A stretch of 64,000 nt of DNA from Membranipora membranacea (taxonomy: Eukaryota; Bryozoa; Gymnolaemata; Cheilostomatida; Membraniporidae), in assembly GCA_914767715.1 (NCBI GenBank), contig OU612066.1, forward strand, positions 36,306,283 to 36,370,282, written 5' to 3'. The translations under genes and the position numbers were made by a program. Shown piece after piece: positions 31,508 to 42,384 of the stretch. The first letter of the stretch is position 1; the number at the start of each line of letters is the position of its first letter. Below the pieces are notes generated by a model. It was not told where the DNA came from and did not search any database. It worked only from the letters and a program-made list of their open reading frames with translations.

Positions 31508-34500
31508 ATGGTGTCACAGGAATTTTGGAGCAAAGATGGACCGTATTCTTGGGTGATTTTAGTCACACTTGTTATCAGTCGTGTCGCTGGCATAACCTTT
31601 GTTGTTACAACAACTGGAGTTTTTGCTGATGAGTATCCTAGACTATTCAATGTGGAGCAGGCTCAGACAAACATCATCCCATCAACCCTACTTGGCGTAA
31701 TTATGTTCTCAGGTATGCGCGGTTTACCAAAATCTATTATATTTTATGTGAAAAATTAAAAATCTGTTTTCAGCCAAACAAAATAATTATATTAGAGCAC
31801 AGAATCTTACAAAAAATCTTAACTCAAAGCATTTAATTCCTTTGTTTATAATCCTTGTAAGGGTAAGGTTGAGGGGATTAAGTGATGATTAGCAAACTGC
31901 CCGGGGTAGAAGGCTAAGCGGGATTTTGCCTTTAATACTCAAATTAAAGTATTTTAATCTCTGCAGGGTGAAAAATCAAAGTGAGTCTGAGTTAAATCTA
32001 AAGCATTACAAACATAGGATTAAAAGCTTGGCCATCGCATAAAAGGCAGGCAGAGCGAGACAGGACATCACATTCAGCCACTAACTGTAGCGCAAACAAC
32101 TCATCGCTTCTCGGCCTATTGGCTAAGATCAAAGTGTCATGGCCAATGGCTGATTAGTGCCTGTTTCAGTTTCTGGCAGCTTGCTGCACACTTACGATTA
32201 GGAGGTCCACCATGGCCTCAATTCTAGGATACATTTTAGTTTTCTAGGATGTATCACACTCTCAGCATGAGGACTTCGGGCAACTTGCGTCCCTCTTTAG
32301 GGGCAGCCCACCCTCTGTTTAGTCATAAACAGGGCAAACAACTCATCGGATCGCTTATCAGCCTTTTGGCTAAGATCAAAGTGTCACTGCCAATGGCTGA
32401 TTAGTGCCTGTTTCAGTTTCTGGTAGCTTGCTGCACACTTACGATTAGGAGGTCCACCATGGCTTCACCTCTAGGATGCATTCTAGTTTACTAGGATGTA
32501 TCACACTCTCAGTATGAGGACTCCGGGCAACTTGCGTCCCTCTTTAGGGGCAGACCATCCTCTGTTTTGTCATAAACAGGGCAAACAAGTCATCACTTCT
32601 CGGCCTGTCGGCTAAGATCAAAGTGTCACTGCCAATGGCCGATTAGTGCCAGTTCAGTTTTGGCAGCTCGCTGCACACTTATGATTAGGAGGCCCTCTAT
32701 GGCCTCACCTCTAGGATGCCTTCTATTTTTCTAGGATGTATCACATTCTCAGTATGAGGATTAGAGTACCTTGCGTCCCTCTTTAGGGGCAGCCCAATCT
32801 TCTGTTTCTTAGCAATCAGCAAACAAGTCATCTCTCTGAGTTGTGTATGAGTTGTACTATGCTCAATGTGGTGAATTTGAGTAGTGAACTATGGCACGAG
32901 GGGCGGTGCCTTAAACACACCAATTATGTCAAACCACCGAAACTTACAAAATGGACTGAGGGATCGATGAGATTGATTGAGCTGCTCATCAACACACAGG
33001 GGTGGCTTCATGATGCTGGGGCCGGCCATGAGAGGTTATACTAGAGAAGGCCTCGAAACAGCGCTTGACTCATGGTTTCTAGCTGAAGACCTGTGTGTTG
33101 TTCAGTGGTACGCGCACCACTGTATGTTGTATGTTTATATAAAAAAGATTTTAGAAAAACTTATTAATTGTTTTTATGATGGCAAGTTCGTTTTCAAGTT
33201 CAATAGACAGTTTTCTGAGCTCTGATTTATGCCTCAATTTGGAGTTGCCCTCTCTCCAGTTTGGTACTTTTTACCCACACCGCATAGGAAAAACCTTATC
33301 TTGAAAACCGCTTATGTTAGGATAAAAATGATTTTTGATTCAGAGTCTACACCAATTATTGGAGGCTTGAATGTTGATAAATCTTAAATCTATTAAAAAC
33401 TAGCTCATTGATTACTTACCCTGATTTTGACAGTTTGTGCAAATTGTTCTTCGTTGGATTATTATTTTGGGATAGCAGCTTCAATCAGTCAGATACAGAA
33501 CTCGATGTTCCCACATGTCTCTGAGTGGCAGCAGTAGTTCAAGCTTTAGTAACAATGTTCATCAAAATCTTAAATAATCATTAATCATAATCATTTTCAT
33601 TTGGAAATCCAACTGAATAGATTTTATGATTAGGTATACGGTTTTTCTATATCAGCCAAATGAAACTTAGAATTATCTCCTCATTGGTAATAGGGAGACA
33701 ACTTGAATTCAAGTTGGATTCAGTTGGATTTCCCCATCAAAATGATTATGATTAATGATTTTTTAATATAAATACCAAGCGCGCAAATTTACCTATTCTG
33801 TCATTGCATGCAAAATATTCAAAAAATGATTGTAGACTGACAATACAAAGTATATGTGTGGATGTATATATGACAAGATTGCTATTTAGTATTTGCAATG
33901 TTATGCATGAGCCACAAGTTAGCATTGACTTTACCGGTTCTACTCATTTGTTAATTTTAGTATTTTCTACCAAGACTACGATTTCTAAGATCATGAGCGC
34001 TGAAGGGCTAGTTGCGTGAATAAAAAAATATGCAGCCCATGCCAAGGTAAAATGATTATTGTGTAAATATATGGACAGATGAATAAATTCCAAAGCAGAA
34101 TAACCAAAAATGCACCATGTTGAAAAATTGAATGTATTAGAATTTCACTCTAAGGTTTCCTTAATGTTACAGTTCCAGTCAGCACTATGATCATGAAGGT
34201 GATCGGAGTACGAAAAATATCTTTGATGGGGACCATCATAACGCTTATCGGAATTATACCCTCTTTGTTTGCAACAAAAATATGGCATCTGGTGATATCA
34301 TACAGTATTGTATCAGGTGAGTACACATTGATATATAATAATGGACTGTTCGTCTTTCAATGACTGTCACAAGATGTGCCTCAGTGAAATACAGAGGTAA
34401 TTTTGGTACCCATTAAAGAATTTGAGCCTTGGGAGGGTTATGTGACGTAATCTGGTCCAATATATGGATTCCTCATGTCTTTTTACATCTATAGGTCCAA

Positions 34501-36547
34501 GTTCCTAATCTCTGTGACCATCATGTGAGGAATAATGACCTGAAATAGAAGTGCTCACTTAATTGGTTAGAAAACCTTTATTTTGGGAATCCCTAATTCA
34601 GGATGACGTAGGGGCGGAGCTCACATCATCGCAATTACTAATAATATTAGTGATTTCTGTAGTTGTTTTCTGCTCATGAGATGAGATACCTTTATAGTGT
34701 CCAGTACCCATCCCCTTACTAAACTTGAGGACATTTCAACTCTACTAGAACATGATAATGGAGTGTTCCAAGACACTAAAAGTATTTCATGGGAAGAAAA
34801 CACCAACAGAAAACAACAAGCTTTCAGCTTTTAAAGGGCAACCAAGGTTTCAAACAACTTCTCATTGATGGCCATTGATTTATAGCAGATTGCACCTTCT
34901 GCATGGGGAAAAAGACAAAATATAATTCGGATGATTATTCAGCCAGAATTCTTGTGAAACATTTCTTCCATCAGGTACTCAAACTCAGCTAAAAGAGAAT
35001 ACCACATAGCAGTTTCCTGTTCCTGTTATTATTTAGCCTGTGCTCTATAATTATTACAGCAAAGTCTTGGAACCTCCCCTAAACTGAAGTGTTACCCAGC
35101 TTAGAGTCAGCAACTACTTTGAGTTTTGCATCGCGTAATGCACAAAGCTGATGCTGCCCAGCACATTATTTGCTACCCATTAATGCATTGCTGCGAAACC
35201 TTGGTTGCCCTTTAACATAGCAACGGTGTTAATGTTACTTCCGCCAATACGGAGTTCTGAAGGAGGGATTCCCAAATAAAAAGTTTTCTAACAAATAATG
35301 TGAGCACTTCTATTTCAGGTCATTATTCCTCACATGATGGTCACAGAGATTAGGAACTAGAACTTGTGGATGTAAAAAGACATGAGGAATCCATATATTG
35401 GATCAGATTACCTCTCAAATCCCTCCCAAGGCTCAAATTCTTTAAATGCGGGCACTGAACATAGGAGACCATGGATTTGTGATCTTTCTCATACCAGCTA
35501 TTAGCCATTAGCTTATATATCTCTGAGACAAACTGCGCTCAGAAACAATATTATGCTCTGCATATATTTCTATATTCAGGTCTCGGAATGAGCATGAGCA
35601 TGGCAGCCACATTGGGGATAGTCCGCCATTACTTTGAGAAGCGTCAAGGGGCTGCTTTTGCTTGTATAGGTCTTGGATCAGGATTGGGACAAGTTACCTA
35701 CCCAGCAGTTGTTGCAATTATTCTCGCAAAGTTAGGTTACAGGCTGACGATGTACTACATGTCTCCAATATTCCTACTGAATATCCTACCACCTATACTG
35801 TTTGTGGAGCAGATACCCTTAGAAAGACCAGAGTCAGCCAAAGCGCTTTTTAAATCTTATGTATGTTCATTCAAAAGATACATAACATCTTTCTTTTTAC
35901 TCAATGCTTTTTTTGCTCGTGGAGCACAGATTGGCTCTTTAGTTTTATTATTCAGCCATGTTTCTAACAGTATTGATAACCAAACTGCTGTTATAGCTTA
36001 TACTATATTTGGGATTGGAGTTTTGATTAGTAACATAGTCATCGCCTTCTACCTGCTTAAGTTTAAACTCAACTGCTTTATTTCCCAAATTGTTTTCAAT
36101 ATTTTCGTAGGTATTTCCGCCTGTTTTATGGCCAGCTTCAATAATCATTTAGTATATTATGCTGGTAACGCTGTGTTTGGGTTGGCACACGGGGGGACTC
36201 TGGCTATAAGAGGGGCATTGAGTATTCATATTTATCCTACAGAAGCGGTAGATCACTCATACGCCCTGAGTGAGGCAGTCAGTGGTATCGGGTCTCTCAT
36301 TTTCCCTCTAGTCGGAGGGTATTTACAAAAGTTTTACGGTAGCAGCGCAGGCATGTATTTAATTGGTGTGTTACCAGTCATCGGCGGTTTAGTGTTAGTG
36401 TTAGCTGCATTGATTAGGCCCTATTTTTGGATACCTTATCAGAAAAGAAAAGATATTGGTATCCAAACCCAAACACAGGAAGTCAATGTGGATGTGAAAA
36501 CAGAGAATGCCTTCGCGGACAATAAAAAGGAGGATTTTAGTATTTGA
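31508..36547 (+). CDS. Monocarboxylate transporter-like MFS carrier (SLC16-like)
   Basis: Three exons, 31508-31712, 34173-34316 and 35580-36547, join in frame (both introns phase 1) to 438 residues. The N-terminus KDGPYSWVILVTLVIS matches the SLC16 signature DG-x-x-x-W before the first membrane span, and is followed by GVFADEYPRLFNVEQAQTN. Exon 3 adds the loop FEKRQGAAFACIGLGSGLGQ typical of the MCT fold and many hydrophobic spans, ending in a charged cytosolic tail. MCT carriers move monocarboxylates or related solutes across the plasma membrane with protons; this one's substrate is unknown. AATAAA at 36804-36809 is a likely polyadenylation signal. It is the only intact member of a local family with copies at 12.6, 37.9 (antisense) and 40.1 kb. 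Intron 1 holds a U2-derived array and intron 2 a nested transposon. Confidence 0.9.
32103..32830 (+). ncRNA. Tandem array derived from U2 snRNA (3 units)
   Basis: Three units start at about 32103, 32350 and 32592, so the periods are near 247 and 242 bases. Each begins like the 5' end of U2 snRNA, ATCGCTTCTCGGCC then TTGGCTAAGATCAA and GTGT. After that come about 17 bases absent from U2, then TAGTGCCTGTTTCAGTTTC, which loosely follows the U2 branch-site and following region. The rest (with CTAGGATG and GCGTCCCTCTTTAGGGGCAG) is not recognisable as U2. The branch-pairing GTAGTA is altered to TTAGTG. I infer degenerate U2-derived repeats, not working snRNA genes. They lie inside intron 1 of the MCT gene, in the same orientation. 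Confidence 0.65.
33577..33759. repeat. Foldback in MCT intron 1
   Basis: About 42 bases starting TCATTAATCATAATCATTTT face their near-perfect complement ending AATGATTATGATTAATGA, with roughly 100 bases between. The arms meet GGAAATCCAACTGAAT on one side and ATTCAGTTGGATTTCC on the other. It is probably a small MITE. Confidence 0.65.
34395..35465. repeat. Large inverted repeat in MCT intron 2
   Basis: Arms of about 190 bases (34395-34590 and 35265-35465) are nearly complementary. Shared words include GACCTGAAATAGAAGTGCTC, CACATGATGGTCACAGAGAT and GAATTTGAGCCTTGGGAGGG. The space between holds the TTAA-flanked element at 34835-35211. Confidence 0.75.
34835..35211. mobile_element. MITE with TTAA target sites
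   Basis: The ends AGGGCAACCAAGGTTTC and its complement GAAACCTTGGTTGCCCT are perfect 17-base inverted repeats, flanked on both sides by TTAA (34831-34834, 35212-35215). TTAA duplications are used by piggyBac and Kolobok elements. The 377-base interior is non-coding. Related sequence is seen at 17990-18925 and in part at 11936-12075. Confidence 0.8.
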
Positions 36548-36849
36548 GGTACTCAAACAGTGGAACGCGAAATTGTGAGAAACTGGTTTTATCCACATCT
36601 CGTTGTGTTTCCTACATACTCCCCATTGCCGTGCTAAAACTTCCTGCCGCTGATGGGATTTTTAGCCATGAAGGAAAAGCTGGACCTTCATGTAGGATCA
36701 GACATTAACTAGGTTCGAAGGACTTGATTATTAGCAATGTTTATAATGTCTATTTTGTAAAAAAGCATTGACACTCAGTATACACCATTATAATTATTTT
36801 TTCAATAAAGGAATCAGAAAACATTTGAATATACTGTGAATTTTTCTGT

Positions 36850-37100
36850 TCTCAATAAAAAAAAATGCCTCAGAAAAGCACAAACCTTAAGTTTCTTGAA
36901 TTATTAAATGACATTGGCAACTTTTTTGCATTTTCCCAGTTCTTTTTTAAACAAAAATATGTTTGTCATAGACTTCTCTAATCTTCACAGAGCTGTCGTA
37001 ATAGATGATTCCCTTTGACTAGTCATTTTACATGTTCTCCTGTGATACTCATAGCCCTGCCATTTATGTCTGATTTCTATAGGTTGCTGGAATCATCAAC
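36850..37100. other. Intergenic after MCT gene
   Basis: Nothing recognisable lies between the MCT polyadenylation signal and the hAT element at 37111. Confidence 0.4.
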
Positions 37101-37110
37101 CCACCATGAC

Positions 37111-37675
37111 TAGTGTTGTATTCAGGGTCAAGTCAAAGGGTCGGGTTTCGGGTTTCTGTGGTCGGGTCATGATAGGGTCAAGTCGGGTCAGAGGTCTACA
37201 TCCTTACGGGTCTCAACTACTAGAGTGATGGTCAAAATACTGCGTGCACCTGAGACCTAGTGCACTACAGTCCACGATCTTAACCACTATGCTATGGATT
37301 TTAGGTGATGATTTCGGAAATAGAGACTATAAGATGATAAAACATATAGCTATTAGTCATGCTTTTGCTGTGATTATTATGAACGGCTTACAACAGTACA
37401 TAAAGCTGAAACTTGGTCTCAACATAATTCATTATGTCTAGATGATATATTACAAACTTAACATGTACTATTAGCTAATTTCACTAGTGATTAGTGGATG
37501 AATATCCATCATTCTTTAAAATTGTGATATCTGAAGACAGTGTAGGAGTAGGACATGGACTTATGAAGTAGTAATGTAAATCCATTTCACGCCGCTCTTT
37601 TCGACCCGGCTCGTACCCGAATTTAGGGAAATTTCAGTGGCTCGTCTTCATTTTTGCTGGCTCGATACAACACTA
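37111..37675. mobile_element. Second hAT-type element
   Basis: The ends TAGTGTTGTAT and ATACAACACTA are inverted repeats flanked by an exact eight-base duplication ACCATGAC (37103-37110, 37676-37683). Subterminal GGGTCGGGTT and CGACCCGGCTCG words recur at the two ends. There is no transposase. Inside, on minus at about 37225-37305, lies a tRNA-like A-box (TAGCATAGTGGTTAAG) followed by GGACTGTAGTGC, which suggests a SINE fragment inserted within it. Confidence 0.8.
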
Positions 37676-37889
37676 ACCATGACACAACTCATAAATACCT
37701 TTCATTCCAATTTTTCACTTTTATTGATTCTTATATTTATCTAAGTAATTTAAAACATGCAGTAACTTTGCAACCTGGTAAGTTGAATTTGAGGTCAAAG
37801 TACCAGATTTCAAGTTGAAGGGGCTCTGACACTCCTTATTGTGAAATGGTTTTTTTGTTACAATTTGATGAGGCTTTTAAACACTCAGT

Positions 37890-38240
37890 AGCTATAAAAA
37901 AGGCAGAAATACCCATTACAATATTAGAAATGATTTGGAAAATAAAGAAGTTGAGTTTAATTTTAAGCAGGTAAAGGGTGATGATTATCTTACTGTTAAA
38001 GCTTAAAGTTACAACTCATAAGCAAAACTGTGCTCCACAGGCAAAAAAATGCATTTAGTGGAAAAAATGATGTTATGTTTCTTATGAATGAGCCTGGATA
38101 GGATTTTAAAAGCATTTTGGCTGACTCTGGGTTTTCTAAGGGCTTCTGCTATACAAACAGTATAAGTCGTAGGATATTCAGTAGGATTATTGGAGACATA
38201 TAGAGCATCGCCAGCTTGAAACCAAACCTTGCGAGAATAT
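37890..38240 (-). pseudogene. Antisense fragment of MCT exon 3
   Basis: Read on minus, this segment aligns with exon 3 of the intact MCT gene. It covers the stretch CCAATA-TCCTACTGAATATCCTAC, the GAGTCAGCCAAA word and the GTGGAGCACAG word, with many substitutions and indels. It lies next to a plus-oriented piece of the MCT upstream module (37690-37880), so the locus is a rearranged fourth copy. Confidence 0.75.
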
Positions 38241-38299
38241 AGGAGTAAATTTACTCCCGTAGCATCTTTGCAAAACAGCTAACTTTGCTTTATGTGTTA

Positions 38300-39700
38300 C
38301 TTTTTGCAGCAGTTTTTTTTTAGATCATTTCCTTGATCGTCAATCGATGAAACCATTTTGTTGCAAATGGGAGAGTTTTTGCTGTTGGGTTCCAGCTATC
38401 CCCAAATAATCTCTGTATCTGGTAAACTATTTCAGGAAGTAAGGTGTTATGAAATAAGCCCTCAACTTTTGCAATATACTCCTTTTTTTCACAATTTTAA
38501 TAACAAAGTAATCCTTTCGTAAGAATTACATAATAATTCTTAAGATACAATATCAAAATAATCGTTTAGTTACAATAACAAAATAATGCTTTAGTTTTAA
38601 ACTCTTTAACAAAGAATATTATTTTGTTGCTAGCCTGAGTCTGCTAGCTGCCAGATCAATAAGTGTTGTCTCCTACATTGGTGGTTATTTAAGAAAAATC
38701 ACAAATTATTTGAACTATAAAATACTTCAGAGCTTGGTTATTATGACAGAATGGTGATTTCAAATCCACTCCTCTCATCATTTCTAACCAAACCATCAGA
38801 TTATTTTTCAAAACAATGCAATGATATGAAAACACTTCCATGGGTCGAGGTTCTTGCATAGACTCGATGCATATTAACAAGACCACAGTAGTCGGCTGCT
38901 GAGATTATTTTGTTATTAATTATGGTTGTGTCATTATATGTTGATTGATGAACTGAGAAGCAATGATGTTACATCAACAGCATCAACAGTCACAAGCAAT
39001 ACTACAATTTGAGATCAAGGCTGATCATTACACAGCCGCTTGGGACCAGGGAGGGCGTGTGGTAGCCTTGAATAATATGTTATTTATTAGGACTTGCATG
39101 CTTTTCATATAAATACGTAACAAATGGCAAAGATCCATATTTACGAATGCAAAAGCAAGTGAAATGCTGTGAAGTCCACTCACTATAAATGCACATCAAA
39201 TGTGAATACTGGTTTTTTGGCTGTTGCAAATTCAAATGCAAGCACAAATGTGACTTTTTGTTTTGTTGATGGGTATCTCAATAATTGGCCCCAGCCCTGA
39301 TGTCTATTAATATATGACATGCACATGATGAATATGCAAATGAATTTAAAGTAGGTTAATAAAGGGATAAATCCTAAAGAAGGCTAAAAATACCTCAAAA
39401 AGTCATACTTCGTAGTTGCCTTTTTAGCCAATCAAGCTCACAACTTGATGTTTGACAGCAGATTCTGACAGATTGAAGCCTTTGCCATGGAATTTCACCT
39501 GATTTGAGCTGTCAGGTGATATCCTCTGTAATATCGGTGGGTGAAACGCAACAAAAAACCGCACTATCACTTCAGCAGTTCATCAAATATATTGACGTAC
39601 AATCTTAAATCAATTTGCAATGATGCTCGATTAATGCGTGGTATGAGAATGCCTATGACTGACAAGTGATGGCATCAGATATGATTTATTCATCAGTGTT
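38300..39700. other. No gene recognised
   Basis: A+T-rich DNA with several AATAACAAA-like words around 38500-38600 and only short, unsupported frames. Confidence 0.4.
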
Positions 39701-40436
39701 AATAATATCCGTATTGTTTATTAAGGAGGCTTGTCACTAGAGAGCTAGGGGTGGAACGGACAAAGGTTGGGTAACTGCAGACTAAATAACAATGGTCCAA
39801 AGCGTTTGTATGTGAGGTTCCTACTGATATTAACTGGTTAACTGATAGATGGGTGCTGAAGACCCAGCAGAGAACTTCAAGCGCTGACTCGCAAATATAA
39901 CTCAATCAAAGTATTTATAACTAAAAACATCATAAAACAAGCAATCATAATTCAACCTGATGTGTAAGTTGAGAGGAGGTCAAGACACCCCTTAATAACA
40001 ACTGGTATTTTTATGGGGATTGCAAAACATTGTTTGGTGACTAAGCTTTATTTGCAGTAGCTTAGAAATCATGTTACTCAGAGTTATATATACAATCAGG
40101 GAGTTACAGTCCTTTATACAGTCAGGTGAGTAGCAGGCATGGTGTCACAGAAATTTTGGAGGAAAGATGGATCGTACTCTTGGGGGATTTTAGTCACAAT
40201 CGTTATTAGTTGTGTGGCTGGCATCACCTTTGTTATTACAACAGCAGGAGTGTTAGCTGATGAGTATACTGGACTATTCAATGTTGAGCAGGCTCAGACA
40301 AACATCATCCCATCAACTCTGCTTGGTGTTCTATATATTTTGTTTTGTGTGTATAAATAAGTAAACAATTGTATAAAAAATAAAGATGTAGGTTATAATC
40401 GCAAGTTCTGTCTCTGACCGAAGACTGAGAAATAAA

Positions 40437-40622
40437 GGTGCCTCAAGGACACGGCTGCCATACTTGGCATGAAGTTGCTTTCAGCTTGTAGGCAGGTCGG
40501 AGCACACCTGGAGCGTCAATTGAGCCCAGTAGTCAGTAGACTGCAGCGGGATTCAAACATCAACACTTGTGAATTAGAGGGCGGGCGCACAACCAACTGA
40601 GCTACCTCTTACTTCTATGCAG
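40437..40622 (-). repeat. tRNA-derived SINE
   Basis: On minus, GGTAGCTCAGTTGGTTGTGCG is an A-box/D-arm, and TGTTTGAATCCCGC about 35 bases later is a B-box/T-arm. The following ~110 bases are a non-tRNA body that ends near ACCTTTATTTCTCAGTC. It lies in intron 1 of the MCT pseudogene. Confidence 0.7.
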
Positions 40623-41623
40623 TCGGCCAAACAAAATATCAACATGGACAAAGTCCCACAAAGGAATTTCAAATAAATTTCAAAACTCAGTGATATAAAA
40701 CAAATTTTTGAATAACTTGGTTAGTATTTCCAATTGGAGGTTTATTTTCAAGCTCAAATATTCAATAGCAAACTCTTTTCAGAAACTAACGACTTTATGA
40801 TATATGAGATATAAGTACAGCTGGTGATATAAGGTTAATTGTGTGTACCCATTTTTTCACACAAGTTTCCAGGCTTGCATTGAATTATTCAAGCACCTCT
40901 ATAGTACACTTCCATAAGATCTGGATTTTGAATCTAATAGATGGTATTATACTACAACTTTTTTAACATTACTATCCTCCCTATGACCCTAAGTTCCAGA
41001 ACATTGTTTAGGAACAAAAACATTCACACCTTGAGCATGGCGCAACGAGTCATACCAGGAGCGTGTAAAATCAGCTGATGATCACAGTGTGGGCAATAAA
41101 CTAGTTCATTGGTGTGGGGAGGTACTTACTGTTCTGATGAATATTAATTATAATTATATATAGATACACAGATGAATTCCATAGGAGAGTCGCTCAATTC
41201 TGAACAATCTTGTATGATGTCGAAAAATTAATGGTAGTATACCTAAATCCACTCCAATCCATTCCTTTATGTTACAGCACCGTTCACTACCATGATTATG
41301 AAGGCAATCGGAGTACGGAAAATAGCTCTGATGGGAGTATCTTAACACTTATCGGAATTATTCCCTCTGCATTTGCAACGAAAATATGGCATTTGGTGAT
41401 ATCATACAGTATTGTATCATGTAAGTACCAATTGGATGAAAACCATCGACTGTTTGTCTGTCAGTGAGTTACGCAAGCTTTGCCTGTATGAAAAAGACGT
41501 TAATATATTAGTTTCATTGTGATACAGAATGATTTGATATTCAATTTAATATCTGTAACATACATAATTATAGATATGAAAACTACTATTTGCTGTTATA
41601 TTTGTATGACATCTTCCTTCCTT

Positions 41624-41674
41624 AGCCTGGGCAGGCTGTCGGGCCCCACCCAACCCCGACAGCCTCCCCAGGCC
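41624..41674. other. GC-rich hairpin
   Basis: AGCCTGGGCAGGCTGTCGGG faces CCCCGACAGCCTCCCCAGGC across about ten bases. The arms pair over some 20 bases with one mismatch. Confidence 0.65.
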
Positions 41675-42384
41675 ACTCCTTCCTGTCACTGAATTCAATT
41701 ATGATAGAAATTTTAATAATGATTTTTAAACACATTATGGCCAATTGTTTTGTCTACGTAATATAGAAATCGAATGTGGTCAACTGAAATATCTTCTCTC
41801 TGTATAGCTTTGATAAAAAGTTGCATATGTATGATCTTGTCGGAAACTTATTAAAGGAAGGTAACTAGGAAAACAATGCTTTGTTGCGTGACTGACGTGA
41901 TGACATGACATGTGTGTAACTAATCATTTTTAACTTTTGTCAAACATAAAATTGCTATGTGACAATGCCTGACTAAGCAGTTTCTCGATAGAACTGGCAG
42001 TTCGCCTCCACCAATCACTGAATAAACATCCATCATAATTTCAGGAATCTTCAAATAACAAGAAGGGTAGGGGTGTCAGCAAAACACATGGCCTATTGCG
42101 CCTTGTTTTAAGATAATCTGTGCTCACAAACCAAATATCATCTTGTGTATATTTATTTATATATTCAGGTCTTGGAATGAGCATGAACATGGCTGCCACA
42201 TTGGGGATAGTCCGCCATTACTTTGAAAATCGTCAAGGTGCTGCTTTTGCATGTATAGGTCTCGGATCTGGAGTTGGACAAGTTACATACCCTGCAATCC
42301 TGGCGATTATTCTTGCACAGTCCGGCTACAAGCTGACAATGCTCTATATGTCACCAATATTCCTACTGAATATCCTACCACCTA

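Noticed and set aside
32841-33225. Short frames after the U2 array
   Set aside because: They lie in MCT intron 1, overlap in two frames, and have no domain or splice partner.
39749-39765. Third hAT end (TAGGGGTGGAACGG)
   Set aside because: The words align with the MCT upstream module in the other copies and no partner end or duplication is found, so the likeness is probably chance.
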